36,293 nt of DNA, taken from the NCBI GenBank assembly GCA_018713585.1, contig DVON01000185.1, positions 1 to 36,293 of the forward strand, written 5' to 3'. Made by a program: the position numbers and the translations under genes. Origin of the DNA: Candidatus Pullilachnospira stercoravium (GTDB lineage Bacteria; Bacillota; Clostridia; Lachnospirales; Lachnospiraceae). The notes under the pieces were generated by a model. That model did not search any database. It was given only the letters and a program-made list of their open reading frames with translations, and had not been told where the DNA came from. Within the stretch, counting starts at the first letter, position 1. The number at the start of each line of letters is the position of its first letter. Shown piece by piece: positions 15,048-23,613 of this stretch.

Positions 15048-16503
15048 CGGCTGTTGGACGGAAGGCAGCGAAGGAAAATCGGAACCCACCATCAATCCCG
15101 CCAACGGCCAGGTGCTGGCTTACATGACGGTGGGAACCAAAGAGGATGTGCACCGGGCCGTGGCTGCTGCCAGAAGATCCTTCTACGAAACCAGAGAATG
15201 GAGAGATCTGGATTCCCAGAGCCGCAGCGATAAGCTTCTGGAGATCGCGGACGCCATTGAGGCGGAAAAAGAGGAATTCGCCCGTCTGGACAGCATGGAT
15301 CACGGAAAGCCCCTGCGGGAGGCGGAATGTGATGTGGACGACGCCATTCACTGCTTCCGCTATTACGCGGGAATTCTGAAAGCGCCCTGCGGCGGAAGCT
15401 ATGAGGTGAATGACGGCTTTGGAGCCATGCATTCCTATACCATTCACGAGCCGGTGGGTGTGTGCGCGCTGATTACCCCCTGGAATTATCCGCTGCTGAT
15501 GGCAGTCTGGAAGCTGGCGCCGGCTCTGGCCGCGGGCAACAGCGTGGTCTTCAAACCCAGCTCCAACTGTGTGCTGTCCTGTGTGAAATTGTTTGAGATT
15601 TTTGAAAAACTGGAAATGCCCAAAGGCAGCGTCAACCTGGTGCTGGGCCCGGGCTCCGTGGTGGGAAATGAGATGGCAGCCAGCACGGATGTGGATATGG
15701 TGACCTTCACCGGCAGCACCCAGGTGGGGCAGAGCATCATGCGGGCCGCCGCGGGAAATGTGAAAAAAGTGGGCCTGGAGCTGGGCGGCAAATCCCCCAA
15801 CGTGATTTTCGCGGACGCGGACCTGGAAGGCGCTGTGGAATGGGCCATGGTGGGTATTTTCTTCAACCAGGGCGAGGTCTGCTCGGCGGGCTCCAGAATC
15901 ATTATAGAGGAGAGCATAAAGGATGCCTTCGTGAAACGGCTGGCCCAAAGGGCCAACGCTATGACCATCGGAAATCCCCTGGACAATCCGGACATGGGAC
16001 CGCTGGTAACGGAGGGACATATGAACCGGGTGCTCTCCTATATTCAGAAAGGAATCGACGAGGGCGCCACACTGGTATGCGGCGGCGAACGGTATACGGA
16101 AGGGGAATGTGCTTCCGGGTATTATGTGCGGCCCACCATTTTCAATGATTGTACCAGTGACATGACCATCGTGAGGGAAGAAATTTTCGGGCCGGTGGTG
16201 ACCATCCAGACCTTCCGGACGGAGCAGGAGGCCATCGATCTGGCCAATGACACTCCCTACGGCCTGGCAGGAGCGGTGTTTACCGCGGACGGCGCCCGGG
16301 CGCTGCGGGTGATCCGGGAGATCCGGGCCGGAATCACCTGGATCAACTGCTACAATCCCACCTTCAACGAGGCGCCCTGGGGCGGATACAAGATGTCCGG
16401 CATCGGAAGAGAGCTGGGCGTACACGGCCTGGAGGAGTATCAGGAGGTAAAACAGATCAATATCAACCTGAATCCCGGCACCCTGGGCTGGTATGAACAC
16501 TGA
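15022..16503 (+). CDS. Aldehyde dehydrogenase, likely 4-aminobutanal to GABA
   Basis: NAD(P)-dependent aldehyde dehydrogenase of 493 aa, close in pattern to betaine/gamma-aminobutyraldehyde dehydrogenases. Visible are the substrate-channel stretch TPWNYPLLMAVWKLAPALAA, the cofactor loop FTGSTQVGQSIM, the general-base Glu253 in LELGGKSPNVI, the nucleophile Cys287 in NQGEVCSAGSR, and EEIFGPVV. I use the ATG at 15022, which has GAGAGGAG upstream; an in-frame ATG at 14986 lies deeper in the previous gene and lacks a good site. With PatA making 4-aminobutanal and GabT using GABA, oxidation of 4-aminobutanal is the natural role. Specificity for other amino-aldehydes cannot be excluded. Confidence 0.92.
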   Translation: MDQKKMFIDGCWTEGSEGKSEPTINPANGQVLAYMTVGTKEDVHRAVAAARRSFYETREWRDLDSQSRSDKLLEIADAIEAEKEEFARLDSMDHGKPLREAECDVDDAIHCFRYYAGILKAPCGGSYEVNDGFGAMHSYTIHEPVGVCALITPWNYPLLMAVWKLAPALAAGNSVVFKPSSNCVLSCVKLFEIFEKLEMPKGSVNLVLGPGSVVGNEMAASTDVDMVTFTGSTQVGQSIMRAAAGNVKKVGLELGGKSPNVIFADADLEGAVEWAMVGIFFNQGEVCSAGSRIIIEESIKDAFVKRLAQRANAMTIGNPLDNPDMGPLVTEGHMNRVLSYIQKGIDEGATLVCGGERYTEGECASGYYVRPTIFNDCTSDMTIVREEIFGPVVTIQTFRTEQEAIDLANDTPYGLAGAVFTADGARALRVIREIRAGITWINCYNPTFNEAPWGGYKMSGIGRELGVHGLEEYQEVKQININLNPGTLGWYEH

Positions 16504-16542
16504 GAAGGCCATCGGCGGATGGCAGAGAGAGGAGAATGTGAT

Positions 16543-17157
16543 ATGACGAAAAGCAAGTATGTGGTGACCATCACCAGACAGTTCGGAAGCCTGGGAAGGC
16601 CCATCGCCAAACGGATGAGCGAGATTCTGGATATCGGTTACTATGACCGGGATCTGGTGGATGAGGCGGCGAAGAAACTGAAGCTGCCAGTATCGGTGGT
16701 GGATAAGGAGGAGGAGTCGGCGAAAAAGGTCCCACTGAATCCCTTTACCCGCATGAAGTATCCGCTGGGAAAAGGCACCAGCGATACCCAGGACGCTATC
16801 TTTGAGGCACAGCAGAATATTATACAGTTCCTGGCGGAAAAGGAGACCTGCATCATCGTGGGCCGCTGCTCGGATTTCATCCTGGAAGAGATGAAAAATG
16901 CCATGCACATCTATATTTACGCTCCCTACGATGTGAGAGTGCAGCAGAGTGTGGATAATTTGAAGATGGATATTCAGGAAGCCCGCCAGATGATCGTGGA
17001 TGTGGATGAGGCCAGGGATTCTTATCACATGCATTACGCGGGCTATCTGCCGGACGATAAGAATCACAAGGACATTATGATTGACAGCAGCTTCCTGGGG
17101 GTGGAAAAAACTGCCCAGTTTCTTGCGGAGGCAGTCAGAAGAAAATTCGGGGCATGA
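16543..17157 (+). CDS. Cytidylate-kinase-like P-loop protein
   Basis: Protein of 204 aa from the cytidylate-kinase-like family common in Clostridia. It opens YVVTITRQFGSLGRPIAKRM, an altered P-loop where relatives usually have GSGGR; here Leu replaces the second variable Gly. Other family marks are YYDRDLVDEAA, CIIVGRCSDFIL and the C-terminal stretch HYAGYLPDDKNHKDIMIDSS. I chose the ATG at 16543, which has GAGAGGAG upstream, over an in-frame ATG at 16519. Its substrate is unknown. It lies within a chain of polyamine-degrading enzymes, between the aldehyde dehydrogenase (39 bases) and gabT (38 bases), where a nucleotide kinase has no obvious job. Phosphorylation of a pathway compound or a regulatory role is possible. 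Confidence 0.85.
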   Translation: MTKSKYVVTITRQFGSLGRPIAKRMSEILDIGYYDRDLVDEAAKKLKLPVSVVDKEEESAKKVPLNPFTRMKYPLGKGTSDTQDAIFEAQQNIIQFLAEKETCIIVGRCSDFILEEMKNAMHIYIYAPYDVRVQQSVDNLKMDIQEARQMIVDVDEARDSYHMHYAGYLPDDKNHKDIMIDSSFLGVEKTAQFLAEAVRRKFGA

Positions 17158-17195
17158 GGATTGGTTCATGCCGGTGATCAGCGAGGAGTAGGATT

Positions 17196-18575
17196 ATGAG
17201 CGAATTAAGAGAAGCATTACCGGAAATTAAAACGGAGACGCTGCCGGGGCCTAAGGCAGCCGCTGTGCTGGAGCGCAGAAAAAAGATTATGCCGGACGCC
17301 ATCCGGTGCGTCTATCCCTGTGTCATGGAACAGGCAGAGGGAGCCATGATTGAGGATGTGGACGGAAACCGCTTCCTAGACTGGGTGGGCGGCGTGGGCG
17401 TCCTGAATGTGGGACACTGCCATCCCGAACTGGTGGAGGCTGTCCGCCAGCAGGCCGGAAAATATTTTCACGGCATGGCCAATATTGTGACCCATGAGCG
17501 GTATATTGAGCTGGCGGAAAAGTTGGCGGCTGTCACACCGGTAAAGGGAGAGGAAAAGAAGGTCATGTTTGCCAACAGCGGTGCCGAGGCGGATGAGAAT
17601 GCGGTGAAGATCGCAAAGGGATTTACGGAACGTCCCAACATCATCGTATTTTCCGGAGCTTTTCACGGCCGCACCATGCTGACCATGTCCATGACCGCGA
17701 AAAAAGCCTATTCCCGGGGGATGGGGCCCTTCCCCGACGGCGTATACCGGGCGGAGTTCCCCTATCTCTACCGGAAGCCGGAGCAGATGACGGAGGATGC
17801 CTATATCCGCTGGTGTGTGGACAGTGTGAAGGAGGTCTTTGAAAATGCCTCTCTGCCGGAATATGTGGCCGCCATGGTCATCGAGCCGCTGCAGGGAGAA
17901 GGAGGATTTATTCCGGCCCCCCTTTCGTTTGTAAAAGCCCTGAGAGAGATCTGTGACCAGTATGGAATCCTTCTGGTGGCAGATGAGGTGCAGACCGGAT
18001 TTTGCCGGACGGGCCGGTTGTTTGCCTGTGATTACTGGAAAGAAGCGGGCGTGGAGCCGGATATTCTGGCCACCGCGAAATCCATCGCGGGAGGAATTCC
18101 CCTCAGCGCGGTGATCGCCCGCAAAGAGATCATGGACGGGATTCCTGCAGGAATCATCGGCGGCACCTACGGAGGAAATGCCCTGGCCTGCGCGGCGGGC
18201 GTCAAGGTGCTGGAGGTCATTGAAAAAGAGAACCTGGCGCTGCGTTCCCGTCAGATCGGCGAAAAATGCCGGGAAAGATTCCTGAAATGGAAAGAAACGT
18301 TTGAGCAGGTGGGAGATGTCCGGGGCCTGGGAGCCATGCTGGGGGTGGAATTTGTAAAGGATAAAGCCACCAGGGAGCCGGATCCGCAGCTGGTATCCGA
18401 CATCATCCAGGAATGTGCCCGCCACGGACTGCTGGTGGAAAACGCCGGTATTCATAACAATGTGATCCGCTTCCTGGCCCCGCTGGTGATGACGGACGCG
18501 CAGCTGGAAGCCGGACTTGCCATTTATGAGGATGCCATCCGGGTATGCACAGAAAAAGGAGGTGCCGGATTATGA
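17196..18575 (+). CDS. gabT: 4-aminobutyrate aminotransferase
   Basis: Class III PLP enzyme of 459 aa expected to convert GABA and 2-oxoglutarate to succinate semialdehyde and glutamate. The GabT pattern is clear: FLDWVGGVGVLNVGHCHPEL, FANSGAEADENAVKIAKGF, FSGAFHGRTMLTMSMTAK, EPLQGEGGFIPAP, ADEVQTGFCRTGRLFACD, and Lys295 as the PLP lysine in ATAKSIAGGIPLSAV. It has a GAGGAG site. The last four bases overlap aguB (ATGA), so the two are coupled. It is distinct from PatA in the same cluster, and together they could take both nitrogen atoms of putrescine to glutamate. Confidence 0.9.
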   Translation: MSELREALPEIKTETLPGPKAAAVLERRKKIMPDAIRCVYPCVMEQAEGAMIEDVDGNRFLDWVGGVGVLNVGHCHPELVEAVRQQAGKYFHGMANIVTHERYIELAEKLAAVTPVKGEEKKVMFANSGAEADENAVKIAKGFTERPNIIVFSGAFHGRTMLTMSMTAKKAYSRGMGPFPDGVYRAEFPYLYRKPEQMTEDAYIRWCVDSVKEVFENASLPEYVAAMVIEPLQGEGGFIPAPLSFVKALREICDQYGILLVADEVQTGFCRTGRLFACDYWKEAGVEPDILATAKSIAGGIPLSAVIARKEIMDGIPAGIIGGTYGGNALACAAGVKVLEVIEKENLALRSRQIGEKCRERFLKWKETFEQVGDVRGLGAMLGVEFVKDKATREPDPQLVSDIIQECARHGLLVENAGIHNNVIRFLAPLVMTDAQLEAGLAIYEDAIRVCTEKGGAGL

Positions 18576-19435
18576 GAAAAGTGACAGTGGCTGCCACCCA
18601 GATGAGCTGCAGCTGGGATCGGGAGGAAAATCTGAACAAGGCGGAAGGTCTGGTGCGGAAGGCAGCGGCGCAGGGCGCCAATATCGTTCTTCTGCAGGAG
18701 TTGTTTGAAACTCCGTATTTCGCCCAGATCCAGAGCTTTGATTATATGAAAATGTGTACAAAAGCGGAGGAAAATCCGGCGGTTCTCCGGTTTCAGCAGG
18801 TGGCCCGAAAGCTGTCGGTGGTGATTCCGGTGAGCTTTTATGAAAAAGCGGGAAACACGGGCTTCAACACGCTGGCCATCATCGACGCGGACGGAAGCGT
18901 CCTGGGTTATTACCGCAAGACCCACATCCCCGACGGCCTGCCCTATGCGGAGAAATTTTATTTCACTCCGGGAGATACCGGTTTTAAAGTATGGGATACC
19001 AGATATGGCCGGATCGGCTGCGGGATCTGCTGGGATCAGTGGTTCCCGGAAGCCGCCAGATGCATGGCGCTTATGGGGGCGGAGCTGCTGTTTTATCCCA
19101 CCGCCATCGGCAGCGAACCGGTGCTTCAGAACGATTCCCAGCCCCACTGGACCCGCTGCATGCAGGGCCATGCGGCTGCAAACATCATGCCGGTGATCGC
19201 CTCCAACCGGATCGGTACGGAAGCGGAAAAGGATTCTGAGATGACCTTCTACGGCTCTTCTTTCATCGCCGATGAGACGGGAGCGCTGGTGGCCCAGGCG
19301 GACCGGGAAAGCGAGACGGTGCTGACCGCTTCCTTTGACCTGGATGCCATCGGGGAGAAAAGACGGGAATGGGGCGTATTCCGGGATCGGAGACCGGAAA
19401 TGTACCAGATTCTGCTGACCCATGGAAAGAGGTGA
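18572..19435 (+). CDS. aguB: N-carbamoylputrescine amidase
   Basis: Nitrilase-superfamily hydrolase of 287 aa that releases putrescine, CO2 and ammonia from N-carbamoylputrescine. The catalytic triad is visible: Glu43 (LLQELFETPYF), Lys116 (YYRKTHIPDG) and Cys153 (GICWDQWFPEAAR). ELFETPYF, the HIPDG stretch with EKFYFTPGDTGFKV after it, and ICWDQWFPE are hallmarks of AguB as opposed to other nitrilase branches. The start at 18572 has AAAGGAGG upstream and overlaps the gabT stop. In agmatine pathways AguB normally comes with the deiminase AguA; no AguA gene lies in this window, so the substrate may be imported, made elsewhere, or made by the nearby amidohydrolase. Confidence 0.93.
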   Translation: MRKVTVAATQMSCSWDREENLNKAEGLVRKAAAQGANIVLLQELFETPYFAQIQSFDYMKMCTKAEENPAVLRFQQVARKLSVVIPVSFYEKAGNTGFNTLAIIDADGSVLGYYRKTHIPDGLPYAEKFYFTPGDTGFKVWDTRYGRIGCGICWDQWFPEAARCMALMGAELLFYPTAIGSEPVLQNDSQPHWTRCMQGHAAANIMPVIASNRIGTEAEKDSEMTFYGSSFIADETGALVAQADRESETVLTASFDLDAIGEKRREWGVFRDRRPEMYQILLTHGKR

Positions 19436-19442
19436 GGGCAGC

Positions 19443-20564
19443 ATGGAATTTCAGTATTATCTTCCGGTGAATCTGATCTTCGGACAGGGGAAGGCCGATC
19501 TGGTGGGAGAAGAGACCGCCAGATACGGAAGGCGGGCCCTGGTGGTGACAGGAAGAAACAGTGCCAGGAAAACCGGTCTCCTTGCCCGCATTCAGGATTC
19601 TCTGAAAAAAGCCGGCGTCTCTTCGGTGGTCTATGACCAGGCCCGGCCAAACCCCCTGGCTTCCGACGCCTGCCGGGGGACGGCGCTGGCCCGGGAGGAG
19701 AAGTGTGACGTGGTGGTGGCCGCAGGCGGCGGAAGTATCATCGACTGTGGAAAGGCCATCGCGTTTCTGGCGAAAAACGATGGTGACATTTTTGACTATA
19801 TTTTCGGGCTCCGAAACGGCAGTCAGGCGCTGCCGCTGGTGGCCCTGCCCACCACCTGCGGAACCGGCAGCGAGGGCAACTGCTTTGCCGTGCTTACCAA
19901 TGACGGAACGGGAGACAAAAAGTCGCTGCGCAATATGGTCAGTCTCCCCAAAGTATCCATCATCGATCCGGAGCTGATGGTGACCATGCCCAATGGTGTG
20001 GCTTCCAGCGTGATGTTCGATGCCCTCTGCCACAATATGGAGGCGTATCTGTCCAAAACCACCCAGCCCCTGGTGATGCAGCAGGCGCTTTTTGGGGTGG
20101 AGCTTCTTTCAGACAATATCCGCAGGGCTCTGGCGGATCATTCGGATATGGAAGCCTGGGCGCGGGTGTGTCTGGGAAGCACGCTGGGCGGCATGTGCAT
20201 CAATATGGCGGGAGTGGCTTTGCCCCACGGCATGGAGCACCCGGCCAGCGGCCTGAGGGATATTATGCATGGCCGGGGACTGGCGGCCCTTTCCCCGGTG
20301 ATTTATGAAGCTACCATTCCCCGGGCGCCCGAAAAATTCCAGGTGCTGGCACAGCACATGGGCGGCGGTGATTTCCTGGTGCTTCTTACGGAGCTTCTGC
20401 GGGACATCGGCCTTGAGACCACCCTGTCGGCGGAAGGCGTCAGAAAAGAGGATGTGGAGTGGATGGCGGACAACTGCCTGAAAGTGTCCGCCGCGGCCAT
20501 CAGCGCGCACCCGGTACAGTTTGACAGGGAAGCCATTGCAGAACTGTACCGCAGGGCAATGTGA
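19443..20564 (+). CDS. Iron-type alcohol dehydrogenase, possible 4-hydroxybutyrate dehydrogenase
   Basis: Group III (iron-dependent) alcohol dehydrogenase of 373 aa. The NAD(P)-binding half has GGGSIIDCGKAIAF and LPTTCGTGSEG. The metal ligands are Asp193 and His197 (FDALCHNMEAY), His262 (PHGMEH) and His276 (MHGRG). I chose the ATG at 19443 with GAGGTGAGG upstream; an in-frame ATG at 19422 lies in the aguB end. Placed after gabT, it would reduce succinate semialdehyde to 4-hydroxybutyrate, the step that in clostridia leads on to 4-hydroxybutyryl-CoA and butyrate. No CoA transferase or dehydratase gene is seen in the window. Other aldehydes are possible. Confidence 0.85.
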   Translation: MEFQYYLPVNLIFGQGKADLVGEETARYGRRALVVTGRNSARKTGLLARIQDSLKKAGVSSVVYDQARPNPLASDACRGTALAREEKCDVVVAAGGGSIIDCGKAIAFLAKNDGDIFDYIFGLRNGSQALPLVALPTTCGTGSEGNCFAVLTNDGTGDKKSLRNMVSLPKVSIIDPELMVTMPNGVASSVMFDALCHNMEAYLSKTTQPLVMQQALFGVELLSDNIRRALADHSDMEAWARVCLGSTLGGMCINMAGVALPHGMEHPASGLRDIMHGRGLAALSPVIYEATIPRAPEKFQVLAQHMGGGDFLVLLTELLRDIGLETTLSAEGVRKEDVEWMADNCLKVSAAAISAHPVQFDREAIAELYRRAM

Positions 20565-20621
20565 GGATGGAACAGGAAACCGGAAGGAAAAACGGAAGAA
20601 TCAATGACAGGAGGAGGAAAA

Positions 20622-21107
20622 ATGTTTCGCGAAATGAGACTGAAAAGACAGCAGATGGCGCCGGAGGAAGCGGCGGAAGTCCTGAAAAAGGGCACTTCCG
20701 GGGTACTGGCCCTTGCCGGCGATGAGGGATATCCCTATGCGGTTCCTTTAAGCTATGTGTATGACGAACAGGAGGGAACCATTATTTTTCACTCTGCAAA
20801 AAGCGGTCATAAAATCGATGCCGTCCGCCGGGACGGGAAGGCGTCCTTCTGTGTGGTGGGACAGGATCAGGTGGTGCCCGCCGTGTACACCACCTATTAC
20901 CGGAGTGTGACGGTATTCGGAAAAATGCGGATTCTGGAGACCGATGAAGAAAAGAGAGCTGCCATTGAAAAGCTGGCCGTAAAGTATGCCCCCGATGACA
21001 GCGAAGAAAACAGAAACCAGGCCATCCGGCGGGAGTGGAAGGGACTCTGCGTCCTGGAAATGCGCGTCGAACATATGACTGGGAAAAAGGCATCGGAACT
21101 GCTGTAG
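20622..21107 (+). CDS. Pyridoxamine 5'-phosphate oxidase-like (NimA-like) protein
   Basis: Small flavin-binding split-barrel protein of 161 aa. GYPYAVPLSYVYDE and FHSAKSGHKIDAVRRD are typical of the pyridoxamine-phosphate-oxidase-like group that includes nitroimidazole reductases. GAGGAGGAAAA precedes the ATG at 20622; an in-frame ATG at 20604 is less well placed. It lies 57 bases after the alcohol dehydrogenase and may be the last gene of the cluster. True PLP salvage is unlikely from family knowledge; a redox or detoxifying role is more common. The link to polyamine use is only positional. Confidence 0.82.
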   Translation: MFREMRLKRQQMAPEEAAEVLKKGTSGVLALAGDEGYPYAVPLSYVYDEQEGTIIFHSAKSGHKIDAVRRDGKASFCVVGQDQVVPAVYTTYYRSVTVFGKMRILETDEEKRAAIEKLAVKYAPDDSEENRNQAIRREWKGLCVLEMRVEHMTGKKASELL

Positions 21108-21124
21108 AGAAAACTGACTGAAAC

Positions 21125-21153
21125 TTGTATTTCCAGGTCAAAAATGATAGAAT
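21125..21153 (+). promoter_or_regulatory. Promoter ahead of glgB
   Basis: TTGTAT (21125-21130) and TAGAAT (21148-21153) are spaced by 17 bases. It starts a new unit after the polyamine cluster. No clear terminator was seen in this gap. Confidence 0.55.
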
Positions 21154-21231
21154 AAGTTAAGACTTTCATGATACCTTTATGGCCATGCGGCCAGGACAGA
21201 GGAAATTGTGAAAAGAGGAGGTACGGGTTTT

Positions 21232-23604
21232 ATGGCAGACAAATTATATGAAATGATGGACTGGCCGGAGATTGAGGCCGTGGTATATTCGGAGGAAAAT
21301 GCCCCCAGAAATATTCTGGGGCCCCGGATGACCGGAGACGGTGTTCTGGTGCAGTGTTTTTTTCCGGAGAGAACTCAGGTAAGCGTCAAAGTTCTTTCCG
21401 ATGAGAAGACATATCCCATGGTGATGGAGGATGAGGGAGGTTTCTTTGCGGCACTGCTGCCGTATCAGGAGATCCCCGGGTACGTTTATCTGGTAAACGA
21501 GCAAGAGGAAGTGCGGGAATACCGGGATCCCTATGCCTTTGGCCCCCAGATCACGCTGGAGGAGGAGCAGCAGTTTACCAATGGGATCTGTTATGAGATT
21601 TATGAAAAGATGGGCGCCCATCCCATGACCATTGACGGTGTGGATGGCGTGTACTTCGCGGTCTGGGCACCCAATGCCATGCGGGTGTCTGTGGTGGGCG
21701 ATTTCAACAACTGGGACGGCAGGATGTATCAGATGAATCTTCTGCCCGCATCCGGGATCTATGAGCTGTTCATTCCGGGGATTCCCGTGGGTGCCATTTA
21801 CAAATACGAACTGAAGCTGCGGGACGGACTGACGTATCTGAAAGCGGATCCCTACGCCAACGCGGCGGAGCTTCGTCCGGCCACCGCGTCGGTGGTGGCG
21901 GATCTGACCAGGTTCCGCTGGCGGGACAAAGCATGGCTGCGCAGCAGAAAAAAACTGCAGAAGGCGGATCAGCCCATGTTTGTCTATGAGATGCATCTGG
22001 GTTCCTGGAGAAAGCCGGAGGATGGCCGGGACTTTTACAATTACCGGGAGATTGCCCCCATGCTGGTGGAATATCTGACAGAGATGGGTTACACTCATGT
22101 GGAGCTGATGCCTATCATGGAGCATCCCTTCGACGCCTCCTGGGGATATCAGGTGACGGGCTATTATGCGCCCACCAGCCGGTACGGCTCGCCGGAGGAC
22201 TTTATGTTCTTTGTGGATACCCTCCACCGGGCCGGTTTCGGTGTGATTCTGGACTGGGTACCGGCGCATTTCCCCAGAGATACCTTCGGGCTGGCTTCCT
22301 TTGACGGAACCTGCCTTTACGAGCATCTGGATCCCAGACAGGGATATCATCCCCACTGGGGCACGCTGATCTATAATTACGGACGCCCCCAGGTGAAGAA
22401 TTTCCTGATTTCCAACGCGCTGTACTGGGCGGACAAGTACCATGTGGACGGCATCCGCTTTGATGCGGTGGCATCCATGCTTTATCTGGATTACGGGAAG
22501 AATGACGGGGAATGGGTGCCCAACATCTATGGCGGAAATGAAAATCTGGACGCTGTGGAATTCCTGAAGCATCTGAATTCCATCTTTAAGAAAAAATATC
22601 CGGATACGCTGCTGATCGCGGAAGAGTCCACCGCATGGCCTCAGGTGACCGGTAGTGTGGAGGATGACGGCCTGGGCTTTGACTATAAGTGGAACATGGG
22701 GTGGATGAACGATTTCATCGGCTATATGTGCAACGATCCCCTGTTTCGGGGCAGCCATCACAATGAGCTGACCTTCAGCATGATTTATGCCTACAGTGAG
22801 AATTTCCTTCTGAGCCTCTCCCATGACGAGGTGGTGCATGGAAAAGGTTCTCTGCTGAATAAGATGCCGGGAGACATGGAAAAGAAGTTTGCCAATCTGC
22901 GGCTGGCGATGGGATTCTTTGTGACGCATCCCGGAAAGAAGCTTCTGTTTATGGGACAGGAGTTTGGCCAGGAGCATGAGTGGGCCGAAAACAAATCTCT
23001 GGACTGGAGCGATATGGAACAGCCGGAACATAAGAAGCTGCATGATTTCATGAAAGCGCTGATCGGACTTTACCGGCAGTATCCGGCTCTCTACCGGATG
23101 GATTACGATCCCCAGGGTTTTGAATGGATCAACTGCGTGGACTGGGAAAAGAGCATGGTATCCTTCATGAGAAGGACCGCAAAGCCGGAGGAAACCCTGG
23201 TGGTGATCTGCAACTTCTCCGATGTGGCCTATGACGCCCATCAGGTGGGCGTGCCCTACGCGGGAAAATATAAAGAAATCCTCAACAGTGATGCCGAGGC
23301 TTACGGAGGAAGCGGTTTTGTGAATCCCCGGGTAAAGATCGCCAAAAAGGTGGAATGTGATGACCGGCCCTATTCTCTTACTGTCAAGGTTCCGGCGCTG
23401 GGTATCTGTATCTACAGTTTCACAAAAACTGTGGAGAAGGTTGTGGACAACAAGACTGCCAAAGGCAGAAAAAAGAATTCATCCACGAAGAAAAGCGGGC
23501 TGAAAGAGGAGATCAGCCGGCAGATGGAGCTGGCGGAGGAAGCTGCTGTCCGGAAAACAGAGGCAAAGGAGACAAAAGAAAAGGCTGCAGAGAAGAAAGG
23601 ATAA
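21232..23604 (+). CDS. glgB: 1,4-alpha-glucan branching enzyme with Lys-rich tail
   Basis: Glycogen branching enzyme of 790 aa, making alpha-1,6 branches. Two N-terminal beta-sandwich regions of the CBM48 type come first (second one VYFAVWAPNAMRVSVVGDFN), then a GH13 barrel. Catalytic residues are Asp411 (GIRFDAVASM), Glu464 (LIAEESTAWP) and Asp532 (LSHDEVVHGKGSL). The ATG at 21232 has GAGGAGG upstream; an in-frame GTG at 21208 lies before that site. The C-terminus is unusual: after the beta domain (ICIYSFTKTVEK) about 55 residues rich in Lys, Glu and Ser/Thr follow, probably disordered and absent from standard GlgB. The mscS gene starts nine bases later. Confidence 0.93.
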   Translation: MADKLYEMMDWPEIEAVVYSEENAPRNILGPRMTGDGVLVQCFFPERTQVSVKVLSDEKTYPMVMEDEGGFFAALLPYQEIPGYVYLVNEQEEVREYRDPYAFGPQITLEEEQQFTNGICYEIYEKMGAHPMTIDGVDGVYFAVWAPNAMRVSVVGDFNNWDGRMYQMNLLPASGIYELFIPGIPVGAIYKYELKLRDGLTYLKADPYANAAELRPATASVVADLTRFRWRDKAWLRSRKKLQKADQPMFVYEMHLGSWRKPEDGRDFYNYREIAPMLVEYLTEMGYTHVELMPIMEHPFDASWGYQVTGYYAPTSRYGSPEDFMFFVDTLHRAGFGVILDWVPAHFPRDTFGLASFDGTCLYEHLDPRQGYHPHWGTLIYNYGRPQVKNFLISNALYWADKYHVDGIRFDAVASMLYLDYGKNDGEWVPNIYGGNENLDAVEFLKHLNSIFKKKYPDTLLIAEESTAWPQVTGSVEDDGLGFDYKWNMGWMNDFIGYMCNDPLFRGSHHNELTFSMIYAYSENFLLSLSHDEVVHGKGSLLNKMPGDMEKKFANLRLAMGFFVTHPGKKLLFMGQEFGQEHEWAENKSLDWSDMEQPEHKKLHDFMKALIGLYRQYPALYRMDYDPQGFEWINCVDWEKSMVSFMRRTAKPEETLVVICNFSDVAYDAHQVGVPYAGKYKEILNSDAEAYGGSGFVNPRVKIAKKVECDDRPYSLTVKVPALGICIYSFTKTVEKVVDNKTAKGRKKNSSTKKSGLKEEISRQMELAEEAAVRKTEAKETKEKAAEKKG

Positions 23605-23613
23605 ATTTTCATT

